Source: Solitalea longa
GTDB lineage: Bacteria; Bacteroidota; Bacteroidia; Sphingobacteriales; Sphingobacteriaceae
Assembly (NCBI RefSeq): GCF_002920915.1
Contig: NZ_PQVF01000018.1
Coordinates: 1 to 62,595, forward strand
Length of the DNA stretch: 62,595 bases
Reading direction: 5' to 3'
A program made the position numbers and the translations under genes. The notes below the pieces were generated by a model that was not told the DNA's origin, searched no databases, and saw only the letters and a list, made by a program, of their open reading frames with translations. Positions 25,760 through 34,943 of this stretch are shown here, one piece after another (the stretch's first letter is position 1; every line of letters starts with the position of its first letter).

Positions 25760-26605
25760 TTACAAAATTTCCAATGCTTTTTTAACATCCTCCATCAGCC
25801 ACATTGGCGTTGAAGTAGCTCCGGCGATTCCAACGGTATCGTTTTCCTTAAATATTTCAGGATCAATCTCTTCAACCGACGAAATAAAATAGGTATTTGC
25901 ATTAGTTTTTCTGCAAACTTCAAACAAAACTTTGCCGTTTGATGATTTTTTACCAGAAACAAATATTATTTTGTCGTAGTTAGAAGCAAAAGCAGGCAAA
26001 TCCTTATCCCGGTTTGAAACCTGGCGGCAAATTGTATCATTGGCTTTCACCTCATAACCTCTTGACAATAGCTCTTCTTTAATTTTGTAGAAGTTTGCGG
26101 TGCTTTTGGTGGTTTGACTGTAAAGCGAAAATTTCTTTGGAAGCTCAACACCGTCCAATTCGGCAATATCCTGAAATACTAAGGCTTTATTTTCGGTTTG
26201 GCCGTGTAAACCAATTACCTCAGCATGGCCGTGCTTACCATAAATCAAAATAGGCTCATTGGCATCGTGGGTGTTTTTAATTCGGTTTTGAAGCTTTAAC
26301 ACCACCGGACAAGAAGCATCTATGAGTTGAATATTATTCTCAACAGCTAAGCGATAGGTCTCAGGAGCTTCACCGTGGGCACGAATTAACACCTTTTCGT
26401 CATGCAGATCTTCTAATGCTTCATGATTAATGATTCGCAAACCTTTGGCCTTTAACCTGGCAACCTCTTCATCATTATGCACAATATCACCCAGGCAGTA
26501 CAAATACCCTTGCTCATCCAGTATTTCTTCAGCCATATCAATGGCATAAACCACTCCAAAGCAAAAACCCGATTCTTTATCTATATCAACCTTTAAATTG
26601 AGCAT
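25760..26605 (-). CDS. ispH: 4-hydroxy-3-methylbut-2-enyl diphosphate reductase
   Basis: A 281-residue Fe-S enzyme of the MEP pathway that makes IPP and DMAPP. The three cluster cysteines are visible in SGFCFGVVYAI (about residue 15), DASCPVVLKL (about 99) and DTICRQVSNR (about 193). The His residues of GDIVHNDEEV and RAHGEAP and the SGKKSSNG loop match the family. The C-terminus GIAGATSTPMWLMEDV is typical. It follows the glycosyltransferase gene by 44 bp on the same strand and is probably co-transcribed with it. Confidence 0.95.
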   Translation of the reverse strand: MLNLKVDIDKESGFCFGVVYAIDMAEEILDEQGYLYCLGDIVHNDEEVARLKAKGLRIINHEALEDLHDEKVLIRAHGEAPETYRLAVENNIQLIDASCPVVLKLQNRIKNTHDANEPILIYGKHGHAEVIGLHGQTENKALVFQDIAELDGVELPKKFSLYSQTTKSTANFYKIKEELLSRGYEVKANDTICRQVSNRDKDLPAFASNYDKIIFVSGKKSSNGKVLFEVCRKTNANTYFISSVEEIDPEIFKENDTVGIAGATSTPMWLMEDVKKALEIL

Positions 26606-26649
26606 ACTACTTGTCTAATGCTGCAAAGTTATAAACTATTCACAAACCC

Positions 26650-27744
26650 TTAACGTAAAATATTACGTCCCTTCCAGATCACGGTTTTTGTGAGGTATCG
26701 ATGGATCGATAAAATACTTACAATAACCAAGGTAATAATTTGTAATGGATGTAATATGAAATTGAGCATCACATTTTGACGGCTAAGCAGCGATACCATG
26801 TAGCGCATACCGATGATCATGAATATAATGACCCCTAATAGTTCGTACCTTGGCATCAACAGTAAAATACTGTAGCCGAAAAATGCCAAAAAAAGAAAGA
26901 TCAACAAGCCAATTACGCTGTAATTAAATCCGGCTAACAACTTATTGCTGAAGCCTAAAACGCCCTGTGAATAAGAGGCGTATGCGCGACTATCAGCAAA
27001 GCCGTTGGCCAGTAATGCTTCGGCTTTGTAACTGGAAGTCTTCATCAGTTTCATGATTTCCACTTCGCCTACCGGCACACGTTGAACCTGCTCATGCCAC
27101 CAGTTTCGTCTGTAATTTTTTGCATCAAAAAGCATAAACTGTCCGCTGGCTGCTGAAAAAACCACCCATTTGCTTAACGAAATTAGCCTTAGCGGCAATA
27201 AAGTGAGCAAAACATAATTAACCAACGGTACCACAAGGCGCTCTCCCAAGGTGTACATTTTTTGGTTTACGAACAGTGATATAAGTGAGAGTTTAAAGAC
27301 CTTAATACGATGAATAGCATTATCAATTAAGCGATTATGCAATACCACATCGGCATCAATAAATAAAAAAAAATCGCCTTTGGCTTGTGTGGCCAATTGG
27401 TGGCAGGCATAGTTTTTACCCAACCAATTATTGGGCAATGTGTCGCCGTATAAAACCTTGAAACGAGGATCAGTTTGGGCAAAAGTTTCAGCCAGCGCAG
27501 CTGTATTATCAGTAGAATTATCATCGTAAATCAACACTTCATAATGTTGATAATCCTGATCCTTTATTGAAGAAAGTACATTTAGAATATTGTCGCCTTC
27601 ATTACGGGCTGGAATTAAAATAGAGACAAAATCAGTGTAATTACGCGCATTCTTTGACAAAACCGGCTTCGATATAAAATTAAAAAGCGTAACACAAAAA
27701 CGAAGTACCAGGAAAACGGTAACCGCTGTAATGATTGAGACCAT
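26650..27744 (-). CDS. membrane-bound family 2 glycosyltransferase
   Basis: A 364-residue GT-A fold protein. One N-terminal hydrophobic segment (IITAVTVFLVLRFCV) precedes the catalytic domain (about 40-240), which has SILIPARNEGDNI, LIYDDNSTDNT and the metal-binding LFIDADV. Three or four C-terminal TM helices follow. The architecture recalls carotenoid and lipid glycosyltransferases such as CrtQ, but homology to these is only my impression. Being directly upstream of ispH makes an isoprenoid or pigment acceptor plausible (inference). Confidence 0.75.
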   Translation of the reverse strand: MVSIITAVTVFLVLRFCVTLFNFISKPVLSKNARNYTDFVSILIPARNEGDNILNVLSSIKDQDYQHYEVLIYDDNSTDNTAALAETFAQTDPRFKVLYGDTLPNNWLGKNYACHQLATQAKGDFFLFIDADVVLHNRLIDNAIHRIKVFKLSLISLFVNQKMYTLGERLVVPLVNYVLLTLLPLRLISLSKWVVFSAASGQFMLFDAKNYRRNWWHEQVQRVPVGEVEIMKLMKTSSYKAEALLANGFADSRAYASYSQGVLGFSNKLLAGFNYSVIGLLIFLFLAFFGYSILLLMPRYELLGVIIFMIIGMRYMVSLLSRQNVMLNFILHPLQIITLVIVSILSIHRYLTKTVIWKGRNILR

Positions 27745-27834
27745 GCGAAATCAACTTAAAACCTTTTTAATGCATCAAACTGCAAAATAGCTAATAATAT
27801 CCATTGAAATCTCATCAAAATCTATTCTAATTAA

Positions 27835-27864
27835 TTGTTATCCATTTATCAAGTTCTATATTTG
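27835..27864 (+). promoter_or_regulatory. promoter of the second DinB-like gene
   Basis: TTG (27835-27837), 19 nt, TATATTTG (27857-27864). Predicted transcription start is around 27870, about 15 nt before the ATG. Confidence 0.6.
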
Positions 27865-27885
27865 AAACTTGAACAATGAACCGTT

Positions 27886-28392
27886 ATGAGACCAGAAACA
27901 GGAACATACCCCCAGTATTTCGACCATTATATTGCATTGGTTGAAGAAAACGAAGTACAATCGGCATTAAAGAATAACACAGACGAGTTTCTGAAATTCC
28001 TCGATTCGTTGCCAGCAGAAAAGGCTGAATTTGCCTATGCCAAAGATAAATGGACACTGAAAGAGGTGCTATTACACATTACTGACGCTGAGCGCATTTT
28101 TGCTTACAGGGCTTTACGTTTTTCGAGAAACGACACCACTCCTTTACCAAGCTTTGATGAAAATGAGTTTATTGAATTTGCCAATTCAGGCAAGAGAAGC
28201 TTACAAAGTGTAATTGATGAATTTAAAACCGTAAGAAGCGCTACTTTAAGTTTATTTAATTCGTTGGATAATGATGAGTTGACGCGCAAAGGAATTGGCA
28301 GTAGCCAAACTTGCACGGCCTTAGCTATGGGTTTTATTATCGCAGGCCATACCAAGCACCACATTAAAGTTATTAAAGAGAACTATTTATAA
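27886..28392 (+). CDS. DinB-superfamily putative metal-dependent protein
   Basis: A 168-residue DinB_2 four-helix bundle. The probable metal ligands are the His in LKEVLLHITDAERI (about residue 65) and the C-terminal AGHTKHHIKVI cluster. The opening PETGTYPQYFDHYIALV is typical of the YfiT/DinB subgroup in Bacteroidota. Members are often induced by damage or used in bacillithiol metabolism, but no substrate can be inferred here. It is monocistronic with its own consensus promoter and converges on the NadR-like kinase gene. Confidence 0.85.
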   Translation: MRPETGTYPQYFDHYIALVEENEVQSALKNNTDEFLKFLDSLPAEKAEFAYAKDKWTLKEVLLHITDAERIFAYRALRFSRNDTTPLPSFDENEFIEFANSGKRSLQSVIDEFKTVRSATLSLFNSLDNDELTRKGIGSSQTCTALAMGFIIAGHTKHHIKVIKENYL

Positions 28393-28401
28393 GAATTAGC
28401 T

Positions 28402-28432
28402 GTTAGGTTTAGGCGATCCACTTAAACCTAAC
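28402..28432. terminator. stem-loop between convergent DinB and NadR-like genes
   Basis: GTTAGGTTTA / TAAACCTAAC (28402-28411, 28423-28432), a perfect 10-bp stem with an 11-nt loop, midway between two convergent stops. Neither strand has a clear U-tract, so termination may be inefficient. Confidence 0.45.
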
Positions 28433-28434
28433 AA

Positions 28435-28977
28435 CTATTTAGTAGTTCCAAAAAGTTCGTTCAGCTTATCGATCACTAGTTGCTGGCGGGCATTAAAATC
28501 GCTTCCGCTAATCAGGAAATAGGGAATATTTCTTTTTACCAGTTCAGCCTTAAACCGTTCAAACATTTCCTGTCGGCTGTTTCCTAAATCTCTCAAGCCG
28601 TCTGCAACCCAAGGCACTTCAACAGAGGTTAGAAAATAGGCTTCGTAATGCACCAGTTTTTCCAATTCATAAAGTTCTTCCGGAATAAACCCGAGGTAAT
28701 AATCTGAATAAATCTGTGTAGTGATCAAATCGGTATCACAAAACAAAAAGCGATTTGCCAACTGAGCATTTTCGAGCACCGCAGCTGTTTGTGCATAGCC
28801 GATCTTCAGAATATCATCCACTGAAAAATCATTCGAGCTTATTAGATCCCGCGCCACTTCATGAACATAAACCGTTTGAAATTTTTCGGCCAGTCGGGCT
28901 GCTAATGTAGTTTTGCCGGTGCTTTCGGGACCGTAAATACAGATCTTTTTTACACTGTCAGTTTGCCTTGGCTCCAT
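28435..28977 (-). CDS. NadR-like nicotinamide riboside kinase
   Basis: A 180-residue P-loop kinase. Walker A is IYGPESTGKTTLAARL (about residues 13-28), followed by VHEVARDLI and FLFCDTDLITTQIYSDYY, the NadR kinase-domain signature. It lacks the N-terminal adenylyltransferase and repressor domains of full NadR. It lies 6 bp after pnuC, so the pair forms an operon in which PnuC imports nicotinamide riboside and this enzyme traps it as NMN in NAD salvage. No regulator is attached. Confidence 0.85.
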   Translation of the reverse strand: MEPRQTDSVKKICIYGPESTGKTTLAARLAEKFQTVYVHEVARDLISSNDFSVDDILKIGYAQTAAVLENAQLANRFLFCDTDLITTQIYSDYYLGFIPEELYELEKLVHYEAYFLTSVEVPWVADGLRDLGNSRQEMFERFKAELVKRNIPYFLISGSDFNARQQLVIDKLNELFGTTK

Positions 28978-28983
28978 ATGTAA

Positions 28984-29664
28984 TTAATTAGTAATTACTT
29001 CGGGCCGGTTGTTATATGACCTGTATTCTTTAACCCAGTACCAATAACCATAAGCAGCAATAATGCAGAACACGAAGTATTCAACCGCGATAAACTTCAC
29101 ACCTTTTATAAAGTATATGTAAGTGCACAGCATATCAACAGCTATCCAAAGCAACCAACTTTCAATTTTCTTTTCAATCATCATAAATGTTCCAATTACA
29201 CTAAACGACAATACAAAAGAATCAAGATAAGGGAAGGCGCTCGGCTTACTAAAGATGGTTGGCAACCAATAATGCAGGTTTTGAGCCAACTGACCTATCA
29301 CAAATGTTCCAGCCAGACCAACAGCTGTTAAGATCAACAGCCATTTTGTTGATGTAAAACTCACCTTTAATTCATGCTTTTTATCTGCCTGCTCAGGTTT
29401 TGGGTGCGTCCAATGCCACCAGCCAAGGATGTTAGTTACCAGAAAAAAGATCTGCAAAAACATATCGGGATATAATTGTACCTGAAAGAAAATGAAAAAG
29501 AACAGGATCACATTAATTAAACCCAAAGGCCAACTCCATACATGGGCTCGCGATGAAAGCCATACGGCAATGGCTCCTGCAATAGTTCCCCAAAATTCGA
29601 TATGGCTCATGGGATAATCCATTACGGTAAACCATGTATGATTGATGCTAAAGAAGTCGATCAT
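28984..29664 (-). CDS. pnuC: nicotinamide riboside transporter PnuC
   Basis: A 226-residue inner-membrane protein with about seven TM helices. The family pattern YPMSHIEFWGTIAGAIAVWL, then WSWPLGLINVILFFFIFFQVQLYPDMFLQIFFL and NILGWWHW, is clear. PnuC is a facilitative carrier of nicotinamide riboside and depends on downstream phosphorylation. The start at 29664 (MIDFFS) is preferred because the -7 promoter box sits just upstream; an in-frame ATG at 29691 is inside the promoter. Confidence 0.9.
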   Translation of the reverse strand: MIDFFSINHTWFTVMDYPMSHIEFWGTIAGAIAVWLSSRAHVWSWPLGLINVILFFFIFFQVQLYPDMFLQIFFLVTNILGWWHWTHPKPEQADKKHELKVSFTSTKWLLILTAVGLAGTFVIGQLAQNLHYWLPTIFSKPSAFPYLDSFVLSFSVIGTFMMIEKKIESWLLWIAVDMLCTYIYFIKGVKFIAVEYFVFCIIAAYGYWYWVKEYRSYNNRPEVITN

Positions 29665-29675
29665 GTTATTTTTAA

Positions 29676-29706
29676 CAAAGTTAGATGGCAAAGGTGATGG
29701 TGCAAA
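29676..29706 (-). promoter_or_regulatory. promoter of the pnuC operon
   Basis: Minus strand: TTTG (29706-29703), 19 nt, TAACTTTG (29683-29676). The predicted start of transcription is within a few bases of the ATG at 29664, so the leader would be very short. This leaves no room for an NAD riboswitch. Confidence 0.55.
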
Positions 29707-29751
29707 TTTATCCTTTATTATGGATACAAGTAGATAGTAAACTTAGCTAAC

Positions 29752-29787
29752 AAAAAAAGGCGCTACAGCTTTTGCCGTAACGCCTTT
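29752..29787 (-). terminator. intrinsic terminator of asd
   Basis: On the minus strand AAAGGCG-TTAC-GGC and its near-complement form a long stem (29787-29756) around AAAA, followed by seven T residues (29758-29752). It lies 17 bp after the asd stop. Confidence 0.88.
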
Positions 29788-29804
29788 AGTATTTAGTTTG
29801 AAAC

Positions 29805-30818
29805 TTAAGCTACAACAGCAGCTGATTTCACTAATTCACTTTTTAATAAGTACTCCGCAATTTGAACTGCATTTGTCGCAGCACCTTTACGCAGGTTATC
29901 AGAAACGATCCACATATTTAAGGTTTTTGGCTGAGACTCATCTCTGCGTAAACGGCCTACAAACACTTCATCTTTATCATGAGCATCTTTAGGCATTGGA
30001 TACTGAAGGTTAGCAATGTCATCAACCAAAATAATTCCAGGAGCTGAAGCTAACAAGTCCTTCACTTCATCTAAATCAAAGTCATTAGCGAACTCAATGT
30101 TCACCGACTCAGAGTGGCCGCCCATTACCGGAATACGAACAGTAGTGGCAGTAACTTTAATACTGTCATCACCCATAATTTTGTTCGTTTCCAAGATCAT
30201 TTTCATTTCCTCTTTAGTATAACCATTTTCAAGGAACACATCAATTTGAGGAATAACGTTCAAATCAATTTCGTATGGATATGCTTTTACCCCATCTTTA
30301 ATACCCTGGCGCTCTTCCATTAACTGGGTAACGGCTTTAACACCGGTACCTGTAACTGACTGATAAGTAGAAACCACCACACGTTTGATCTGATATTTAT
30401 CGTGTAAAGGTTTCAACGCCACCACCATTTGAATGGTTGAACAGTTAGGGTTGGCAATAATTTTATCTTCTTGGGTTAACACATTGGCATTAACTTCAGG
30501 AACCACCAATTTTTTAGTTGGATCCATACGCCAAGCTGATGAGTTATCAATAACTGTAGTTCCTGCTTCGGCAAACTTAGGAGCAAACTCCGTTGAAGTG
30601 CCTCCTCCTGCTGAGAAAATTGCAATCTCAGGCTTCATCGCAATAGCGGTTTCCATTGAAACAACCTTGAACTTCTTGCCCTTGAATTCAATTTCCTTAC
30701 CTACACTCTTTTCAGAAGCAACCGGAACCAATTCAGAAACAGGAAAATTTCTTTCCGCTAACACTTGTAACATTTTTGTACCTACCAAGCCGGTGGCACC
30801 TACTACTGCGACTTTCAT
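29805..30818 (-). CDS. asd: aspartate-semialdehyde dehydrogenase
   Basis: A 337-residue enzyme of normal length. It has VAVVGATGLVGTKMLQVL, SAGGGTSTEFAPKF, DNSSAWRMDP, the catalytic Cys in NPNCSTIQMV (about residue 125) and the C-terminal RIPVMGGHSESVNIE with the active-site His. It reduces aspartyl phosphate to the semialdehyde, the branch point to lysine/diaminopimelate, methionine and threonine. It stands alone here with a terminator behind it. Confidence 0.96.
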   Translation of the reverse strand: MKVAVVGATGLVGTKMLQVLAERNFPVSELVPVASEKSVGKEIEFKGKKFKVVSMETAIAMKPEIAIFSAGGGTSTEFAPKFAEAGTTVIDNSSAWRMDPTKKLVVPEVNANVLTQEDKIIANPNCSTIQMVVALKPLHDKYQIKRVVVSTYQSVTGTGVKAVTQLMEERQGIKDGVKAYPYEIDLNVIPQIDVFLENGYTKEEMKMILETNKIMGDDSIKVTATTVRIPVMGGHSESVNIEFANDFDLDEVKDLLASAPGIILVDDIANLQYPMPKDAHDKDEVFVGRLRRDESQPKTLNMWIVSDNLRKGAATNAVQIAEYLLKSELVKSAAVVA

Positions 30819-30885
30819 TTAACTATTGTTTAAAGTTTTTTAATTCGATATTTTCAATACAACATCGCCCGCAATATTACCAATT

Positions 30886-33192
30886 ATGAAAAACATTTTA
30901 TGCATTTTATTGTCATTTTTATACATGAATGGCTATTCCCAATTAAAAGATTCTTTTTCTGACAACGATTTATCATCAAATCCGCAATGGAATGGCAACC
31001 TTGATGCATGGTTCATAAATTCTGATAAAAATCTTCAAACAAAAAGAAATTCTGCATCCGCCACAGTTTACCTCAGCTCAGAAAGCAATCTTGCCCTTAA
31101 CAGTAAATGGACATTTTCGGTCAAGCTCAGCTTCAATCCTTCCGGGTCTAATCAAGCCAGGGTTTATATAATTTCTGATCAGTCCGATCTAACCAAACCT
31201 CTCAATGGCTATTTTATTCAAATTGGAGAAAATGGCTCGACAGATTCTTACGACCTGTTCAGGCAAACAGGCACTACTGTGATTAAAATTATCGATGGCC
31301 CCACAAGGCCTCGTAAAGATGACAATATGGTAGAGGCTGAAATTGAAATAAGCAGAAATGAATCGGGATTTTTTGAATTGAAGACCAAAATTGATGATGA
31401 CGTCGTATTTACCACAGAAGGTTCAGCAACCGATCTGACTCATAAAACAGGCCTTTATTTTGGCTTTGTGTCCAAATACACCTCAACCCGCAGCGATCAG
31501 TTTTATTTCGATAATGTTGAAATCAGTGAATTAATCAAACCTAAACCCGTTTATGCGGGAAAGGCCGGCGACATGCTGTTTACTGAACTTTTTCCGGATC
31601 CATCTCCACAAGTTGACTTGCCAACTTCTGAATTCGTGGAAATTTATAATATGAGTGATAGCCTGATCAACTTAAAAAATTGGACTTATAGTGACGCTAC
31701 AACCACATTTACTTTCAAGTCAGGAATTATTCAACCTAAAACCTATTTAATTATTTGCCCCGTTGCCGATACAGCAAACTATAACCAATGGGGAAAATCC
31801 TTAGGCCTATCACCCTGGCCTTCGCTCAATAACTCCGGCGACCTTTTAACCTTAAAAAATGCAGAGGGAACAGTTATAGATCAAGTGGAATACAATGACG
31901 AATGGTATCGGGATGCGGAAAAAAAATGGGGAGGCTTTACCCTCGAAAGAAATCAGTTGATGCAATTTTGTACCGCGGCACAACAATGGAAAGCCAGTGT
32001 GGCCGCCGATGGAGGAACGCCCGGAAAAGCGAATTCAACTTCAGTTGCCAATCAAAATGCTAAACTTAAGGCTTTAACAGCTGAATTAATTGATAGCGTG
32101 AGCATCGCCATACGTTTGTCTGACTTTGCGGATAGCGCAAGTTTTGCATTGACGAATATTGCAATTGAACCAGGAGTTGCGATAAAACATATTGAACTAG
32201 TTGCACCTTATTTTGATCAGATCAATATTAGTTTGAACAAAGCTTTAATCTCAGGATTAACCTATTCCCTTTTTCTCCAGGACATTAAAGATTGTTTTGG
32301 AAATTCGATCGACCCCACAAAAAAACAATTGTTGCGGCCACATATCATTTTACCGGGCGATATTTTAATCAATGAAGTATTATTCAATCCCAAACCTGAT
32401 GGAGTTGACTTCGTTGAAATCATTAACAGGTCTGAAAAGATACTAGACCTAAGGGAACTTGAGCTTGGGACCATCAACTCAAAAGATACTTTAATTTTTA
32501 GTCCTGTTTCCAATTCAACTTTATTCATCCATCCAGGAGAAATCAAGGCGTTTACGGTAAACACTTCAACACTAAAACAGCAATATTTCTGCAAAAACGA
32601 AGATGCATTGATTGAATTAAAGTCGATGCCGGCCTATAACAATGACAAAGGATCGGTAGTTTTACGAAGCGGAAACACTATTATCGACAGATTTGATTAT
32701 ACGGAGAAAATGCATTTTGCACTGATCAATAATCCGGAGGGCGTTTCTTTGGAGCGAATTGACGTTAACTCAGCAACTAATCAACCCGGAAATTTTCATT
32801 CCGCGGCCTCAATGTCAGGCTTTGCCACTCCAGGATATGAAAATTCACAAAGCTCTATGTCAACCGAAAATAATGACGAGATAAATCTTTCTTCAACCAT
32901 TATCTCACCAGACAATGACGGAATGGATGATTTGCTTAGCATCAGCTACCGTTTTAATGAAAGTGGGTTAATGGCAAACATTTCAATATTTAACCGCTAT
33001 GGTGATTTAGTAAGAAAGTTAAGTAATAATGAACTTTTAGGAACAGAAGGTTCAATTACCTGGGATGGTTTGGACCAACACCTTCAACCCGTCATAACCG
33101 GACCGTATATGATCATAATTGAAACCTATAATACATCAGGGAAGGTGAAGGTGTACAAAAAATCAGTGGTGGTAGCCCAAAAGTTTAATTAA
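30886..33192 (+). CDS. secreted lamin-tail-domain surface protein
   Basis: A 768-residue exported protein. The signal peptide (1-18) is followed by a jelly-roll/LamG-like region (about 20-220; ending YFDNVEISEL) typical of carbohydrate binding. A first lamin-tail domain follows (about 228-380: GDMLFTELFPDPSPQVDLPTSEFVEIYN), then an Ig-like stretch and a second lamin-tail domain (about 485-640: GDILINEVLFNPKPDGVDFVEIIN). The C-terminal domain (TIISPDNDGMDDLLSISY, SIFNRYGDLVRKL, ITWDGLD) is a FlgD/CHU_C-like unit consistent with type IX secretion. Bacteroidota encode many such proteins of unknown ligand. It is divergent from asd. Confidence 0.82.
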   Translation: MKNILCILLSFLYMNGYSQLKDSFSDNDLSSNPQWNGNLDAWFINSDKNLQTKRNSASATVYLSSESNLALNSKWTFSVKLSFNPSGSNQARVYIISDQSDLTKPLNGYFIQIGENGSTDSYDLFRQTGTTVIKIIDGPTRPRKDDNMVEAEIEISRNESGFFELKTKIDDDVVFTTEGSATDLTHKTGLYFGFVSKYTSTRSDQFYFDNVEISELIKPKPVYAGKAGDMLFTELFPDPSPQVDLPTSEFVEIYNMSDSLINLKNWTYSDATTTFTFKSGIIQPKTYLIICPVADTANYNQWGKSLGLSPWPSLNNSGDLLTLKNAEGTVIDQVEYNDEWYRDAEKKWGGFTLERNQLMQFCTAAQQWKASVAADGGTPGKANSTSVANQNAKLKALTAELIDSVSIAIRLSDFADSASFALTNIAIEPGVAIKHIELVAPYFDQINISLNKALISGLTYSLFLQDIKDCFGNSIDPTKKQLLRPHIILPGDILINEVLFNPKPDGVDFVEIINRSEKILDLRELELGTINSKDTLIFSPVSNSTLFIHPGEIKAFTVNTSTLKQQYFCKNEDALIELKSMPAYNNDKGSVVLRSGNTIIDRFDYTEKMHFALINNPEGVSLERIDVNSATNQPGNFHSAASMSGFATPGYENSQSSMSTENNDEINLSSTIISPDNDGMDDLLSISYRFNESGLMANISIFNRYGDLVRKLSNNELLGTEGSITWDGLDQHLQPVITGPYMIIIETYNTSGKVKVYKKSVVVAQKFN

Positions 33193-33211
33193 CCTTTAAA
33201 ACGATTATTGG

Positions 33212-33506
33212 TTATCGGCCAAACTCCTGAACCCAATAGCCATTGTAAGAGTAGGCGCCCATTTGCGTATAAAGTACCCATCAGTAATTTGCAATGGCTT
33301 TCACTTTTCCTCCAGGGCAGCATTACGGCGGATGTGGTATTGTATCCTTTGGCAATATTTTCACCTACATACTTGCCTGTAAATCCGGCTTTTGGGGCTC
33401 TTTGTACAGGAGAAGTTTGGTCTGGTGAAATATGATCGAAATAATTACGACTGTACATATCTTTAGCATGGGCGTCGGCAGCAGCTGCAAGCTGTTCATT
33501 CACCAA
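33212..33506 (-). pseudogene. CAP/SCP-domain protein fragment, truncated and frameshifted
   Basis: The minus strand encodes recognisable CAP-superfamily blocks: LAAAADAHAKDMYSRNYFDH, SPDQTSPVQRA, VGENIAKGYNTT and SESHCKLLM. The family's ending, YTQMGAYSYNGYWVQEFGR, is present but in another frame, with its stop at 33214-33212, so a frameshift lies near 33265-33290. At the 5' end there is no signal peptide or the usual first helix: a stop codon occurs four codons before the first recognisable block. This is a decayed remnant unless a sequencing error explains the shift. It overlaps no other gene. Confidence 0.8.
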
Positions 33507-33806
33507 ACACCCTTAATACCCTTTAAAAGAAGAAGTTAAACTCAAAAAAACTGAACGCTAATAAAAAAATCAACGGCTTTAATAAAATAAGAAGAAAAGA
33601 CGGGTTTTTCCCTCCTTTGAAATTCAAAATGAACGAGTATTCATGGCAACCCCTGTTCGAAAATCTTATTTTTTCAATACAAAAAAACCACCTTCAAGCG
33701 CTATTGCCTTAGGATATTTTGCCAAAACACCACTTTACAAAATGATTTTCATTTACTTCTCACGTTTAAACTGAAAAGCTACATTTGCAATTACCAATAA
33801 CCATTT
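33507..33806. other. intergenic region with threonine dehydrogenase promoter
   Basis: Three hundred bases without a gene. At 33780-33787 TACATTTG matches TAnnTTTG and ends 19 nt before the ATG at 33807; the -33 element is weak. The 5' part of the CAP pseudogene may once have extended into 33507-33600, but I see no remaining coding similarity. Confidence 0.5.
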
Positions 33807-34772
33807 ATGAAGAAAGAGACAATTGTAGTTATAGGATCTAACGGACAGATAGGCACGGAGTTAGTTACCAATTTACGCAGCATTCACGGAGCTTCAAATG
33901 TAGTGGCTACCGACATCAAAGAACCTGATTACGATTTTAAAAATGCGGGTCCTTTCGAGATCTCAAATGTGCTTGATAAGGATAATCTTCAAAGCATTTT
34001 AACTAAGTATAAGCCTACGCAGGTTTACCTTTTAGCAGCTTTGCTTTCGGCAACGGGAGAACAACGCCCTAAACGCGCTTGGGAGCTTAACATGGATGGT
34101 TTGATCAATATTCTCGACTATGCATTAGAATATAAGATCTCTAAAGTTTATTGGCCAAGCTCAATTGCTGTATTTGGCCCTAATTCACCAAAAACAAACA
34201 CCCCTCAATATTGCGCTATGGACCCTAATACGGTTTATGGCATAAGTAAATTAGCCGGTGAGCGCTGGTGTGAATACTATCACCAGAAATTCGGTTTGGA
34301 CGTTCGCAGTTTGCGTTATCCGGGTCTGATCAGCTGGAAATCTCAACCAGGTGGCGGAACTACTGATTACGCAGTACATATTTTCCACGAAGCGTTAAAG
34401 AATGGTTCATATGAGTGTTTCCTTTCTGAAAACACTGAGCTGCCAATGATGTATATGGATGATGCAATTAGAGCCACCATCTCATTAATGGAAGCTGAAA
34501 GTGATAAAGTTGCGATCCGCTCAAGCTATAACGTGGCAGCAACCAGCTTTACTCCTACTCAATTGGCAGAAGAGATCAAAAAGCATATTCCTGACTTTAA
34601 GATCAGCTACAGCGAAAATGATCCGCGCCAATTAATCGCCGATTCATGGCCGAAAAGCATTGATGATTCATATGCACGTAAAGATTGGGGCTGGAGCCAT
34701 CAGTTCGACCTGGCAGCTATGACCACCGATATGATCACCAACCTGAAGAATCACTCCGAATTAGTGAAATAA
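33807..34772 (+). CDS. tdh: L-threonine 3-dehydrogenase, SDR (GalE-like) type
   Basis: A 321-residue extended SDR. VVIGSNGQIGTELV binds NAD; YLLAALLSATGEQRP, WPSSIAVFGP and the Tyr/Lys pair in TVYGISKLAGERWCEYY form the active site. SLRYPGLISWKSQPGGGTTDYAVHIFHEAL and the C-terminal SIDDSYARKDWGW are characteristic of the epimerase-like threonine dehydrogenases rather than sugar epimerases. It oxidises threonine to 2-amino-3-ketobutyrate, the substrate of Kbl, encoded 5.7 kb downstream. It is cytosolic and monocistronic, with promoter and terminator visible. Confidence 0.85.
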   Translation: MKKETIVVIGSNGQIGTELVTNLRSIHGASNVVATDIKEPDYDFKNAGPFEISNVLDKDNLQSILTKYKPTQVYLLAALLSATGEQRPKRAWELNMDGLINILDYALEYKISKVYWPSSIAVFGPNSPKTNTPQYCAMDPNTVYGISKLAGERWCEYYHQKFGLDVRSLRYPGLISWKSQPGGGTTDYAVHIFHEALKNGSYECFLSENTELPMMYMDDAIRATISLMEAESDKVAIRSSYNVAATSFTPTQLAEEIKKHIPDFKISYSENDPRQLIADSWPKSIDDSYARKDWGWSHQFDLAAMTTDMITNLKNHSELVK

Positions 34773-34825
34773 TTGCAACGGCAGCTTCTTCAACATTCAT
34801 TAGCTTATCAATAACCTTTATAACC

Positions 34826-34860
34826 GGCCGGTTTTCTCCTGAAAACCGGCCTTTCTTTTT
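34826..34860 (+). terminator. intrinsic terminator of the threonine dehydrogenase gene
   Basis: A perfect 11-bp stem, GGCCGGTTTTC / GAAAACCGGCC (34826-34836, 34841-34851), with a TCCT loop, followed by TTTCTTTTT. Confidence 0.92.
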
Positions 34861-34943
34861 GTCTCCCTTCTCTAATAATCCTTATTTAGTATTAGAATAT
34901 GTTTTTGTTATTTTGGCACTAACATTTTATCCTTTCATCGATA

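Noticed and set aside
28665-29664. NAD-responsive riboswitch upstream of pnuC
   Set aside because: The consensus promoter lies within about 12-40 nt of the start codon, leaving no leader long enough for an aptamer.
30433-30822. Plus-strand open frame of 129 codons opposite asd
   Set aside because: Antisense to a clearly conserved Asd N-terminus; no supporting promoter.
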